64,000 bases of DNA from Flavobacterium sp. UMI-01. Lineage in GTDB: Bacteria; Bacteroidota; Bacteroidia; Flavobacteriales; Flavobacteriaceae. The stretch lies in the NCBI RefSeq assembly GCF_019656315.1, contig NZ_BPLU01000008.1:62001-126000 (forward strand), in the 5' to 3' direction. The translations under genes were made by a program, and so were the position numbers. This document shows, piece after piece, positions 9,957-19,166 of the stretch. Numbering within the stretch: position 1 is the stretch's first letter; each line of letters begins with the position of its first letter. The notes below the pieces were generated by a model that was not told where the DNA came from, made no database searches, and saw nothing but the letters and a program-made list of their open reading frames with translations.

Positions 9957-10835
9957 CTATTCTTCTCTAGTAGGTTTGTTTTTGCTAAATTCGATAGTAT
10001 GAATAGGGAAAGGGATTGTGATGCCTTCTTTATCAAAATGGGTTTTGATTAATTTAATTGCTTTGTGTCTCGCGTCATGTTCTTGTTTTATTTTTATCAT
10101 ATCAATCCAAAAACGAGTCATAAAATTGATAGCAAAATCATCAAATTCAGTAAAGAAAAATTCCACTGTTTCCCCCTCATTTTGCTCGAAATTTTCGGCG
10201 ATAATACGAGTTACTAAATCTTCAACCTGTTGTAAGTTACTATCGTAGCTTACAGAACATTTGACAGCAATTCGGCTCCTTTTGCTTATTGAATAATTGG
10301 TAAAGGAATTTTCTACAAACTTAGAATTTGGAATAATGACATAGTTGTTGTCGGTTTGTCTTAATACAACGTTTCTCAAGCTGATTTCTGCGACAAATCC
10401 TTTGGCTTCGTTGGTTTCTATATAATCATTGATTCTTATTTTTGGCATGAAGGAAAGTACCAGTCCACCAAAAGTATTACTCAATGTGCCTTGAAGGGCT
10501 AAACCTATGGCTAAACCTAAAACACCTGCTCCTGCGAGAACACTTGTCAAAAGCTTGTTGAGACCTAAAACACTAAGCGAGATAAAGAATCCTATGAAGA
10601 TGACAATTATAAAGGCAATTTTACCAGAAATGTCTTGTATCGATTTTTGAGCGATTCTCCGCAATAAAAACTGTTGTAGTATTCTTTTAAGCGTACGTGC
10701 TAAAAAGTAAAAAAATACCATAATCACTATAGCCATGATGAAATTGGGCAATTTTAGAATGATTTCGGTCATCCATTCTGCCATTTTATCCCAAAGCTTA
10801 TTTAAAGTGTCTTGTATTGAAAATCGTGCGTCCAT
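9957..10835 (-). CDS. MscS-family mechanosensitive channel
   Basis: This 292-residue small-conductance mechanosensitive channel protects cells against hypo-osmotic shock. It has about three membrane helices in residues 20-115. The pore-lining helix carries AGAGVLGLAIGLALQGTLSN, and the MscS beta domain follows with GFVAEISLRNVVLR and the PNSKFVENSFTNYS strand. The ATG at 10835 was chosen over an in-frame start at 10886, because the longer form would overlap the upstream transporter gene and add a non-conserved tail. It lies 11 bases after the SLC13 gene and is probably translated from the same message. Confidence 0.9.
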   Translation of the reverse strand: MDARFSIQDTLNKLWDKMAEWMTEIILKLPNFIMAIVIMVFFYFLARTLKRILQQFLLRRIAQKSIQDISGKIAFIIVIFIGFFISLSVLGLNKLLTSVLAGAGVLGLAIGLALQGTLSNTFGGLVLSFMPKIRINDYIETNEAKGFVAEISLRNVVLRQTDNNYVIIPNSKFVENSFTNYSISKRSRIAVKCSVSYDSNLQQVEDLVTRIIAENFEQNEGETVEFFFTEFDDFAINFMTRFWIDMIKIKQEHDARHKAIKLIKTHFDKEGITIPFPIHTIEFSKNKPTREE

Positions 10836-10846
10836 AGTAAATAATA

Positions 10847-12670
10847 TTATAACATATTTGTCAATAAATAAGTAGCTAACAACCACAATATCAAGCTCAA
10901 AATTCCACCAATAATCAAGAAATGTTTAAAGCGATAGTTTCCAATTCCATAAATCAACGTATTGGTTTGGTATCCCATAGGCGTAAAAAAACTAAAATTA
11001 GAAGCAAACATAATAGTCAAGATAAAAGGTTTGTAATCTAAATTCATTCCACTAGCGACGGATATCGCAATTGGGGTCATGATAATTGCCGTAGCATTGT
11101 TACTCACCACACCACTCAACAACATTGTTACCAAAAATAGTGTCCCGATAATTATATAACTAGGCTGTCCTCCCAAAAATACTAATAAATGATTGGAAAT
11201 CCATTTATCAGCTCCAGTATTATGCATGGCAGCTCCTAGGGGTATCATTCCAGCTAGTAGAAAAAAAACTTGCCAATTTACTTTTTTATATACGGTATTT
11301 AAATCTAAGTTTTTAGATAAAAGCAATAAACTGACTCCAATTAAAGCACTGACCATTATTGAAAAAATTCCTATTGCAGCTAATAAAACCACCAAAATCA
11401 ATACACCTAGGGAATAATATTTTCTAGTGTTTGAAATTTGGGTATTTGTATCAAATTCCTGTAACAAAATAACATTTTCAAGAAACTGCAAAGCAGGAAG
11501 TTGCTCTCTAGAGATTTCTACTAATAAACGATCACCTTCTTTTAGTACTAATTGGCTTGTACTGCTTCGTATCATGCGTTCTTTGGTGTTTACAATGGTT
11601 TTTCTTTTTTTGATGGCCAACGGAATAGCGCCTTGTAACATATAACGCCTTAATTCTCCCAACGTTTTTCCTAAAAGCACCGCACCGGGAAGCATTAAAA
11701 GTTCTACAAAAACAGGTTGTCCTTCTTCATTGGTGTTTTTACTTTGATTCTTTTCGTCGGTTTGTTCCGTTTCATCGTGTCTTAGTTCTGTGTGAACACT
11801 TAAATTATCTGATTTTATAATTTGTTCTAAATTTTCGATATTACACATCAAAAGCAATTCATCATTTTCCTTTAAGGTTATGTATTTTCCTGGGGAATGA
11901 TGCATTTGATTATCTCTTATAATTTGCAAAAGTGATACATTAGGATTTTCAAATAAAAAACTCTCGCGAATGGTTTTGCCTATCAAAGGAGAACCAGGAT
12001 TGATAATAACTCGGGTAATATAATCCTCTAGTTCATAATCGGCACTAATGCATTTTTTGCTGTCCCAAGGCAACCATTTTAAAGACAGTGTAATGAAAGC
12101 TATCGAAACCACCAGAAAGATTATCCCAAAAGTTGAAATTTCAAAAAAGCCAATTTTTTCAGCTCCTAAATTTTTGGCAACTGAATTTACAATCAGATTG
12201 GTTGAGGTTCCCATTAGCGTACAAGAACCACCTAATATTCCTGCAAATGAAATAGGCAATAAGAGTTTTGACTGAGGAATATTGTATTTCTCTGAAAGTT
12301 GGTTTACGATTTTGATAAACACCAGCACTACGGCAGTGGTACTAATAAATGCTGAAATTCCAGCTGTTACAAACATGATTATGGGAGCCATCAAGTAAAT
12401 GGGGAGTGATTTTACTTTGCTAATACTCGAAGTGAGCCAATGAATGACACCATTATTTTCCATTGCAATGGTAAGTATCATCAAGGAAAGTACTGCAATA
12501 GTAGCACTATTAGAAAAACCACTTACTCCTTCCTCAGGAGTTACTAGCCCTAATAGAATGAGGGTTACAATAATGAAAAAAGCAATTCTGTCGATTGAAA
12601 AAACTTCAAAAACAAACAGAATTATGGTAGTAAACAATACTAAAAACATTAAAAGGATGTCTGCATTCAT
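10847..12670 (-). CDS. SLC13/DASS family transporter with two RCK_C domains
   Basis: This 607-residue inner-membrane anion symporter has two clusters of membrane helices around a cytoplasmic insert. The hallmark motifs are GTSTNLIVNS in the first half and SNNATAIIMTPIA in the second, which together form the substrate and sodium site of divalent-anion symporters. The insert holds two TrkA-C/RCK_C-like domains (about 217-285 and 322-395) joined by an acidic, Asn- and Gln-rich linker, and probably binds a regulatory ligand. Sulfate or dicarboxylates are possible substrates, but the sequence does not decide. It sits between the MscS channel and the AI-2E family permease on one strand. Confidence 0.88.
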   Translation of the reverse strand: MNADILLMFLVLFTTIILFVFEVFSIDRIAFFIIVTLILLGLVTPEEGVSGFSNSATIAVLSLMILTIAMENNGVIHWLTSSISKVKSLPIYLMAPIIMFVTAGISAFISTTAVVLVFIKIVNQLSEKYNIPQSKLLLPISFAGILGGSCTLMGTSTNLIVNSVAKNLGAEKIGFFEISTFGIIFLVVSIAFITLSLKWLPWDSKKCISADYELEDYITRVIINPGSPLIGKTIRESFLFENPNVSLLQIIRDNQMHHSPGKYITLKENDELLLMCNIENLEQIIKSDNLSVHTELRHDETEQTDEKNQSKNTNEEGQPVFVELLMLPGAVLLGKTLGELRRYMLQGAIPLAIKKRKTIVNTKERMIRSSTSQLVLKEGDRLLVEISREQLPALQFLENVILLQEFDTNTQISNTRKYYSLGVLILVVLLAAIGIFSIMVSALIGVSLLLLSKNLDLNTVYKKVNWQVFFLLAGMIPLGAAMHNTGADKWISNHLLVFLGGQPSYIIIGTLFLVTMLLSGVVSNNATAIIMTPIAISVASGMNLDYKPFILTIMFASNFSFFTPMGYQTNTLIYGIGNYRFKHFLIIGGILSLILWLLATYLLTNML

Positions 12671-12758
12671 CTACAAAAAAATTAAAAATTAATAACAATC
12701 ATTTTTACAAATGAATAATGTACCTAATAAGGCGGATGTGAATTTTGGTAAAGAAAAA

Positions 12759-13781
12759 TTATACAGTAAGGGGGATGTGTTCCGTATATTCTTTCTTATA
12801 AATATGGATGATTAATAAAAACAGGCTAATTAACAACGGACCAAAAATCAACCCTATAAAGCCAAAAAGAGGAATCCCAATAATGACGCCTAAAAGGGTA
12901 ATCAATGGATGTACATTATCTAATTTTCGAAGGACATACAAACGTATGATATTGTCTGCTGTACCTACGACAACCATACCGTAAAGCAAAATGCCCCAAG
13001 CTTGAAAAGAATCTCCATTTGATAATGACAAAATAAAGACAGGAATAGTTCCCAAAAGATTTCCCACCAAAGGAATCATGGAGCCAATGGTAACCACCAC
13101 CGCCCAAAATACGGCACTGTCAACATTAAAAATTAAAAACCCTACTAGTGAAACCAATCCTTGAGCAATGGCTACAAGCGGTATGCCCAACGAGTTAGAT
13201 TTGACCATTTCTTGAATTTTGGTATTCAATAATTCAAAATTATTAGCACTTACAGGGGCGTATTCAATCAATATTGTTTTTAGCTTTTTTTGATTTGTTA
13301 GCATATAGAACAACATAAAATACATTATTGAAACAGCAATAAAAGTATTTACTGTCCCACCTAAGATGCTACTAACACTATTAGTTATGGCATTTGAAAT
13401 TGAACTAGCATCAAGTTGATCTGTTATGTTAAAGCCTAAAAGATGTTCCCAATCCTTCAGTTTTGATTCAATTGCATGAATCACTTTTTCGGATTTGCTA
13501 GCCACTTTTCCCACTTTGTTGCTGAGTAGCATAACCATTCCTGCAATAGGAACTAAGATTATAATGAATGACAAAAACATCAATAAACCTGCGGATAAGC
13601 TAGGGTTCCATCCTTTGTTTGTCAATTGTGTCATGTAATTTTTTAACAATACAAATAAGGTGATGGCGCCTAGAAAACCAGAAATAAAGGGGTAAATTTC
13701 TAAAAAGATTAACCCTGCCATTGCAAATAGCAATAGTAAAGTAAATAGTTGCCGAATGATAAGAGGGTTAATTTTTTTCAT
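12759..13781 (-). CDS. AI-2E transporter family permease (UPF0118)
   Basis: This 340-residue integral membrane protein has paired N-terminal helices (about 10-45 and 60-85). A polar segment around 90-130 and a C-terminal bundle follow. The conserved NLLGTIPVFI and PLFGFIGLIFGPLLISLF stretches are typical of the family. Members have been linked to autoinducer-2 export (TqsA), Na+/H+ antiport and permease roles, so the substrate cannot be named. The gene lies 27 bases downstream of the small SAP-like gene and 88 bases upstream of the SLC13 gene, which suggests one transcript. Confidence 0.88.
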   Translation of the reverse strand: MKKINPLIIRQLFTLLLLFAMAGLIFLEIYPFISGFLGAITLFVLLKNYMTQLTNKGWNPSLSAGLLMFLSFIIILVPIAGMVMLLSNKVGKVASKSEKVIHAIESKLKDWEHLLGFNITDQLDASSISNAITNSVSSILGGTVNTFIAVSIMYFMLFYMLTNQKKLKTILIEYAPVSANNFELLNTKIQEMVKSNSLGIPLVAIAQGLVSLVGFLIFNVDSAVFWAVVVTIGSMIPLVGNLLGTIPVFILSLSNGDSFQAWGILLYGMVVVGTADNIIRLYVLRKLDNVHPLITLLGVIIGIPLFGFIGLIFGPLLISLFLLIIHIYKKEYTEHIPLTV

Positions 13782-13808
13782 TTAAAGCGAGGTGTAAAGG
13801 GGGTTAAT

Positions 13809-14048
13809 TTAATTATGACGTAAAGCATAAATCAACTCGGCTTTAGTCATTTTTGACCGCCCATTGATGCCTACTTTTTTAGCTTGTTCATAAAGGTCTG
13901 CTTTCGTCCACTGCTCATAGGGTTTTGCATGACCTCCTTTGACGCCAGCATCGGGTGTATTTGCAATTCTCGCAGCCTTTTGTTTGCTGTAGCCTTTCTC
14001 TCGTAAAGCTTCGTATTGTTTTTCATTTTTTATAGTTGGAATTCCCAT
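13809..14048 (-). CDS. Small SAP/Rho-N-like basic protein
   Basis: This 79-residue basic protein has two visible parts. Residues 1-35 carry YEALREKGYSKQKAARIAN, a pattern seen in small stress-associated DUF7218-like proteins. Residues 45-79 carry WTKADLYEQAKKVGINGRSKMTKAELIYALR, a helix-extension-helix SAP or Rho N-terminal-like motif that binds nucleic acid in other proteins. A role in DNA or RNA binding is inferred. It is the first gene of the probable operon with the AI-2E permease. An imperfect inverted repeat lies about 140 bases upstream. Confidence 0.72.
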   Translation of the reverse strand: MGIPTIKNEKQYEALREKGYSKQKAARIANTPDAGVKGGHAKPYEQWTKADLYEQAKKVGINGRSKMTKAELIYALRHN

Positions 14049-14575
14049 AGCTTAGTTTTTTGATTCGATAATTTCCATTCAAAATCGAGTAGCGACATTT
14101 TGAGCCATAGGTATTGCTCCAATGACAAACTCTTAGATTCGTTAGTTTCTTTTCAATCTCTTGTTGCGAGTTGGATAAGAATAATAAGAACCATTCGAAT
14201 AATGATTCTTACCTACTTTTTCATTAAAGTAAATTTATAAAAGAATAGAAGCTGCTTTTTTACAAGACTAACACATTAAGTTATATAATTTTCAGTTGTC
14301 GGGTTGTCTTTCAGAAAAAATTCTGGCTATAAAATATAAGGAACTAGGACGCACTTTTAGTGGTTGAATCAAAAGTGTCCATTAGGAGAGGTGAAATAAA
14401 AATTAGTTTTATAAATATAGGGTGTAAAAAACTAGATAAAAAAAAGAAATGAAATCAGAGAAAAAAAAAATGTACAAGAAGTATCGATTGATCAAAAGGA
14501 TAAAATATATAAAATTAAAAAGCATGAAATCCATCTTGATTTCATGCTTTCTAGTAGAGTTTTTATTTGAATAAA
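14049..14575. other. Gene-free stretch with one imperfect inverted repeat
   Basis: This 527-base AT-rich stretch has no plausible gene. It contains an 11-base inverted repeat with one mismatch (14185-14195 with 14201-14211, five-base spacer). This could be an operator for the gene starting at 14048. It also contains the terminator at 14519-14550. No tRNA-like or other structured RNA was recognised. Confidence 0.5.
14519..14550 (-). terminator. Intrinsic terminator of the YbaB/EbfC gene
   Basis: A perfect 13-base stem (14519-14531 with 14538-14550) has a six-base loop. It lies 25 bases past the stop codon of the minus-strand gene and is followed on that strand by a T-rich tract. Confidence 0.82.
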
Positions 14576-14896
14576 TTATTTGAATAAATTATCCATACCC
14601 GGAATCATAGGCATATCCATTTTAGCAACGGCATCCAGTTCAGCTTCATTAACCTTAGTAGCTTTTTCGATGGCTTTGTTTACCACCAAGACAAGGTAAT
14701 CCTCTAGTTGTTCTTTGTCTTCCAATAATTCATCTGCAATGGTAACAGCGGTGATTTTACGATTGGCAGTCATGGTTATTTTGAATAAACCATCTGAACT
14801 TTGTTCATCAATTAAAACAGTATCAAGTCTTTTTTTGGTTGCTTCTATTTTATTTTGGGTTTCTTTTAGTTTACCCATCATTCCCATTAAATCCAT
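14576..14896 (-). CDS. YbaB/EbfC family nucleoid-associated protein
   Basis: This 106-residue protein has an N-terminal helix [22 protein letters not shown] strand segment [24 protein letters not shown] follows, then helices with [18 protein letters not shown]. This is the fold of small dimeric DNA-binding YbaB/EbfC proteins. The ATG at 14896 gives the usual family length of about 107 residues. A longer in-frame version to 14953 would add a non-conserved tail. It is divergent from oligopeptidase B and stands alone. In other bacteria the gene often lies by dnaX and recR, but not here. Confidence 0.87.
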   Translation of the reverse strand: MDLMGMMGKLKETQNKIEATKKRLDTVLIDEQSSDGLFKITMTANRKITAVTIADELLEDKEQLEDYLVLVVNKAIEKATKVNEAELDAVAKMDMPMIPGMDNLFK

Positions 14897-15038
14897 ATTT
14901 GTAATTTTTAGCAGTTTATTTAGCGAAATTAATACTTTCCTATCAATGCACAATGTTAAATAAGGTTAAAACAAGTGGGGTTTACATCGGCTTTGCTATT
15001 TTTGCGGTCAATCGTATCAAAATTCGAAATCATCACCA

Positions 15039-17099
15039 ATGATAAAAACTTTACAAGCTCCAGTTGCCAAAATTATACCTACGCAATTAGAAAAATTTAA
15101 TGATATAAGAGTCGATAATTACTATTGGTTAAACGACCGTGAAAATCCAGAAGTTATTGCTTATTTGAATCAAGAAAATGAGTATTATCAAGCGATGACT
15201 GCGCATACTCAGGAATTTCAAAAAGAATTATTTGAGGAAATGAAAAGTCGTATCAAAGAAGACGACCAGTCTGTTCCTTATTTTTATAATGGATATTATT
15301 ACATCACGCGTTATGAAACAGGCAAAGGCTATCCTATTTATGCTAGAAAAAAAGGAAGTCTATTTGCGGAAGAAGAAATTTTGTTTGATTGCAATGTCAT
15401 GGCTGAAGATCAGGCTTATTTTAAACTAGGTGGTTTAAGTGTAAGTCCAGATAATACGATGGCCATTTTTAGTACTGATGTTGTAGGAAGACGCATTTAT
15501 ACAATTCAGATAAAAAATTTGATAACTAACGAAATTTTATCTGATAAAATCGAAAATGTTACAGGTTCCGCTGTTTGGGCCAATGACAATTTTACGCTAT
15601 TTTATGCTTCACAAGATGAAGTAACACTTCGTTCCGATAAAATATTCAAGCACAAATTAGGCGCTCGACAAGAAGAAGATGAACTCATTTATTTTGAGAA
15701 GGACGATACTTTTAGTGTGGATATTTTAAAATCAAAGTCACGAAAATACCTCGCAATCGAATGTGGGAGTACGATGACTACGGAATACCGCATTTTGAAT
15801 GCCGATACTCCTGATGGCAAATTTAAGATGTTCCAAAAAAGAAAAAGAGGAGTAGAGTATAGCATCAATCATTATAAAGATAGTTTTTATATTCTTACCA
15901 ATAAAGACGATGCCGAGAATTTTAAATTGATGAAAACCCCTGAAAATGCTACGACCTCAGATAATTGGGTCGAATTAATTGGGCATAGGGAGGATGTATT
16001 GCTGGAAGACGTGGAGATTTTTGCAGACTATCTTGTCGTCGAAGAGCGTTCAAATGGTTTAAACAAAATACGCATTATTCCTTGGAGTGGGGAGGGAGAG
16101 TATTATCTTCCTTTTGACAGCGAAACATATACAGCTTATACATCGGTAAATGTAGATTTTGAAACGGAAATTTTAAGATACAGTTACCAGTCATTGGCTA
16201 CACCTTCGTCTATTATTGATTTTAATATGCGAACGTTTGAAAAACAAATTCAAAAGGAGCAACAAGTACTTGGAGGACAATTTGATAAGAATAATTATAT
16301 CGAAGAGCGCATTTGGGCAACCGCAACAGACGGGACAAAAATTCCCATCTCCATGGTGTATCGCAAAGGGATTGTAAAAGATGGCAAAAATCCACTTTTA
16401 TTGTATGCTTATGGTTCTTATGGTCATTCCATGGATGCCCATTTTTCATCTACTCGATTGTCTTTATTGGATAGAGGGTTTATTTACGCTATTGCTCACA
16501 TTAGAGGAGGAGAAGATTTGGGGAGAAATTGGTATGAAGATGGAAAACTGTTAAATAAGAAAAATACTTTTACTGATTTTATTGATTGTTCTAAATTTGT
16601 TATCGAACAAAAATATACAAGCCCTGAACATCTGTATGCTGAGGGAGGCTCAGCAGGAGGTTTGTTAATGGGAGTAGTTATCAACGAAGCGCCTGAATTG
16701 TATAATGGAGTAATAGCTCAAGTACCTTTTGTGGATGTAATGACCACCATGCTTGATGAAAGTATTCCATTGACTACGGGTGAATATGATGAATGGGGGA
16801 ATCCTAATGTGAAAAAATATTATGAATACATGCGTTCTTATTCGCCGTATGATAATATCAAAAAACAACGATACCCTAATATGTATGTTTCAACAGGTTT
16901 GCATGATTCTCAGGTACAATATTGGGAACCAGCTAAATGGGTTGCTAAGTTAAGAACAGCAAAACAAGACGACACCGTTTTGTATTTGGATACCAATATG
17001 GATGCAGGTCACGGTGGCGCTTCGGGGCGTTTTGAAGCACTTAAGGAATTGGCAAAAGAATTTAGTTTTTTACTAGATTTAGAAAAAAATAAAATCTAA
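15039..17099 (+). CDS. ptrB: Oligopeptidase B-like S9 serine peptidase
   Basis: This 686-residue prolyl-oligopeptidase family enzyme has an N-terminal beta-propeller (about 70-410) that gates access to a C-terminal alpha/beta-hydrolase domain. The triad is visible as Ser538 in EGGSAGG, Asp623 in TGLHDSQV and His658 in DAGHGG. The GGSAGG elbow and total length fit oligopeptidase B, which cleaves short peptides after Lys or Arg. There is no signal peptide, so it is probably cytoplasmic. A -7-like box TATTTTTG lies at 14997-15004. Cleavage specificity is taken from the family and is not proved by this sequence. Confidence 0.9.
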   Translation: MIKTLQAPVAKIIPTQLEKFNDIRVDNYYWLNDRENPEVIAYLNQENEYYQAMTAHTQEFQKELFEEMKSRIKEDDQSVPYFYNGYYYITRYETGKGYPIYARKKGSLFAEEEILFDCNVMAEDQAYFKLGGLSVSPDNTMAIFSTDVVGRRIYTIQIKNLITNEILSDKIENVTGSAVWANDNFTLFYASQDEVTLRSDKIFKHKLGARQEEDELIYFEKDDTFSVDILKSKSRKYLAIECGSTMTTEYRILNADTPDGKFKMFQKRKRGVEYSINHYKDSFYILTNKDDAENFKLMKTPENATTSDNWVELIGHREDVLLEDVEIFADYLVVEERSNGLNKIRIIPWSGEGEYYLPFDSETYTAYTSVNVDFETEILRYSYQSLATPSSIIDFNMRTFEKQIQKEQQVLGGQFDKNNYIEERIWATATDGTKIPISMVYRKGIVKDGKNPLLLYAYGSYGHSMDAHFSSTRLSLLDRGFIYAIAHIRGGEDLGRNWYEDGKLLNKKNTFTDFIDCSKFVIEQKYTSPEHLYAEGGSAGGLLMGVVINEAPELYNGVIAQVPFVDVMTTMLDESIPLTTGEYDEWGNPNVKKYYEYMRSYSPYDNIKKQRYPNMYVSTGLHDSQVQYWEPAKWVAKLRTAKQDDTVLYLDTNMDAGHGGASGRFEALKELAKEFSFLLDLEKNKI

Positions 17100-17168
17100 T
17101 TGGATTTTTTTGTTAAATTTGCAATGTATCATTGTTAAATAAAATTAACGTTGATTAACTATTTATTT

Positions 17169-18209
17169 ATGAAAGAAGAAATAAATGCTTATAATAATGT
17201 ATTAGAGTTAATAGGCAACACACCGCTTATAAAACTCAATAAAGTTACCGAAAATATTACCGGTAATTTTTATGCTAAAGTAGAAGCTTTTAATCCTGGA
17301 CATTCTTCCAAGGATAGAATTGCACTATACATTATTGAAGAAGCAGAAAAAAAAGGCATATTATCTCCAGGTGATACTATTATTGAAACTACATCAGGTA
17401 ATACAGGATTTAGTTTAGCCATGGTAAGTATTATAAAAGGATATAACTGTATCCTTGCCGTAAGTTCTAAGTCATCAAAAGATAAGATTGATATGTTGCG
17501 TAGTTTAGGAGCTAAGGTTTATGTATGCCCCGCTCACGTAGCCGCAGATGATGAACGTTCATATTACAGTGTTGCTAAAAGATTACACGAAGAAACAAAA
17601 GGTTCCATTTATATCAATCAATATTTTAATCAACTTAATATTGATGCTCATTACAACACTACAGGTCCTGAAATTTGGAAACAAACCAACGGTAAAATCA
17701 CGCACTTAGTAGCTTGTAGTGGTACTGGAGGAACCATCTCTGGAACTGCCAAATATTTGAAAGAACAAAACCCTAATATTAAAATTCTTGGAGTGGATGC
17801 TTTTGGGTCGGTCTTGAAAAAATACCACGAAACAAAAGAATTTGATACAGAAGAAATTTATCCCTATCGTATTGAAGGATTAGGTAAAAATTTAATTCCT
17901 ACAGCAACAGACTTTGATGTAATTGATAAGTTCATGAAAGTTACAGACGAGGAGAGTGCACATTCCGCTCGTGAAATTACCCGAAAAGAGGGCATGTTTG
18001 TAGGTTATACTTCAGGTGCCGTTTTACAGGCGATTAAGCAGTATGCAGAAGAAGGGGAATTTGATGAAAACAGTAATGTAATTGCTATTTTTCCAGACCA
18101 CGGCTCAAGATATATGAGTAAGGTATTTAGTGATGACTGGATGAATGAACAAGGTTTCTTTGATAGCATTAACGAAGAAGAAGTACAAAAAATTGAAATG
18201 ATTAAATAA
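17169..18209 (+). CDS. Cysteine synthase/cystathionine beta-synthase-like PLP enzyme
   Basis: This 346-residue fold-type II PLP enzyme begins with [15 protein letters not shown]. The PLP lysine is Lys48 in HSSKDR, followed by the substrate loop ETTSGNTG and the phosphate-binding GTGGTISGT. Members catalyse beta-replacement on serine, O-acetylserine or related substrates. The C-terminal CBS pair of full cystathionine beta-synthase is absent. The ATG at 17169 is preferred to a TTG at 17151. A -7-like box TAAATTTG is at 17114-17121. Whether it makes cysteine or cystathionine cannot be decided from sequence alone. Confidence 0.88.
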   Translation: MKEEINAYNNVLELIGNTPLIKLNKVTENITGNFYAKVEAFNPGHSSKDRIALYIIEEAEKKGILSPGDTIIETTSGNTGFSLAMVSIIKGYNCILAVSSKSSKDKIDMLRSLGAKVYVCPAHVAADDERSYYSVAKRLHEETKGSIYINQYFNQLNIDAHYNTTGPEIWKQTNGKITHLVACSGTGGTISGTAKYLKEQNPNIKILGVDAFGSVLKKYHETKEFDTEEIYPYRIEGLGKNLIPTATDFDVIDKFMKVTDEESAHSAREITRKEGMFVGYTSGAVLQAIKQYAEEGEFDENSNVIAIFPDHGSRYMSKVFSDDWMNEQGFFDSINEEEVQKIEMIK

Positions 18210-18231
18210 ATCATCACACGATAATTAAAAG

Positions 18232-18261
18232 AAAAACTCCAGAGCAATCTGGAGTTTTTTT
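18232..18261 (+). terminator. Intrinsic terminator after the PLP enzyme gene
   Basis: A perfect 12-base stem (18232-18243 with 18248-18259) with a GCAA loop ends in a run of T residues. It lies 22 bases past the stop codon. Confidence 0.88.
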
Positions 18262-18358
18262 ATGATTTAAATTGAATTAATTTCTTCTAAAAAGGATTTC
18301 TTGGATGGAAAAAATTAAATAAGGTAATCCCAAGAAGTGAGTTAGAAGAAATATAAAA

Positions 18359-18814
18359 TTACTTATACGCTTTTTTGATGCGGTCTAAGTCTCGTTTGGT
18401 ATCTTGTTCTTTTAATGATTCTCTTTTGTCGTAGGTTTTCTTACCTCTACACAAACCGATTTCCAATTTGGCCAACCCTTTTTCATTGGTAAATAACCGT
18501 AATGGGACAATAGTTAATCCTTTGGATTGTACTGCTCGAGCCAAATTTTTAAGCTCTCTTTTGTTAAGTAACAACTTTCTTTCGCTACGTGCTTTATGGT
18601 TAAATTGGTTTCCAAAAGCGTATTCTTCAATATAGGTATTGATAGCAAAAAGTTCAGTACCACTAAATTCACAAAAGCTTTCAGTAATATTGGCTTTTCC
18701 TAATCGAATGGATTTAATTTCAGTTCCTGCCAAAACAATTCCAGCAGTGTACTTTTCGATGATTTCATAATCAAATCGAGCGCGTTTATTAAGTATGTTT
18801 ATTGTTTTAAGCAT
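18359..18814 (-). CDS. smpB: SsrA-binding protein SmpB
   Basis: This 151-residue SmpB binds tmRNA and delivers it to stalled ribosomes in trans-translation. Diagnostic segments are the N-terminal [21 protein letters not shown], the [14 protein letters not shown] strand pair, [27 protein letters not shown] and the basic C-terminal tail. The ATG at 18814 was chosen over an in-frame start at 18835. A -7 box lies only seven bases upstream of this ATG, so the message may be leaderless. The tmRNA gene itself is not in this window. Confidence 0.96.
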   Translation of the reverse strand: MLKTINILNKRARFDYEIIEKYTAGIVLAGTEIKSIRLGKANITESFCEFSGTELFAINTYIEEYAFGNQFNHKARSERKLLLNKRELKNLARAVQSKGLTIVPLRLFTNEKGLAKLEIGLCRGKKTYDKRESLKEQDTKRDLDRIKKAYK

Positions 18815-18883
18815 AGGATTGCAAATGTAGAACAATTACGATAACTCTACAATTTTTTAATCAAATTGAGTTAAATTTGTGGG
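18815..18883. promoter_or_regulatory. Compact divergent promoter region smpB / VF530 gene
   Basis: On the minus strand TACATTTG (18829-18822) matches the flavobacterial -7 box TAnnTTTG, with TTG (18852-18850) 20 bases upstream as the -33 element. On the plus strand TAAATTTG (18872-18879) is a second -7 match, without a clear -33. The spacing between -7 box and start codon is seven bases for smpB and four bases for the VF530 gene. Confidence 0.5.
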
Positions 18884-19108
18884 ATGGAAAAACAAGCGTC
18901 AAAAGACCCATTACATGGCATAACTTTGAAAGTCATGCTGGAACAACTCGTTAATTATTATGGATTTGATACCTTGGGTGAATTGATTGCAATCAATTGC
19001 TTTAAGAGTAATCCTAGCATCAATTCGTCTCTTACTTTTTTACGAAAAACAGAGTGGGCACGAAAAAAAGTTGAGGAACTGTATATACACACCTTGCCTA
19101 AACTTTGA
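18884..19108 (+). CDS. VF530 family DNA-binding protein
   Basis: This 74-residue protein has the family signature DPLHGITLKVMLEQLV near the start, then GFDTLGELIAINCF, NPSINSSLTFLRKTEWARKKVEELY. This is the compact helical VF530 (DUF2132) family, whose structure has been compared with DNA-binding folds. The cellular role is not established. The start codon lies four bases after a -7 promoter match, which suggests little or no 5' leader. It is divergent from smpB and convergent with the aldose epimerase. Confidence 0.88.
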   Translation: MEKQASKDPLHGITLKVMLEQLVNYYGFDTLGELIAINCFKSNPSINSSLTFLRKTEWARKKVEELYIHTLPKL

Positions 19109-19166
19109 TGTGGTACAACTAAGACTGCATTGAATTTTCGGATGAATTAAAATGCAGTCTCTACGT

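Noticed and set aside
10836..10886. N-terminal extension of the MscS channel
   Set aside because: It overlaps the upstream transporter gene, and the shorter form starts at a typical MscS N-terminus.
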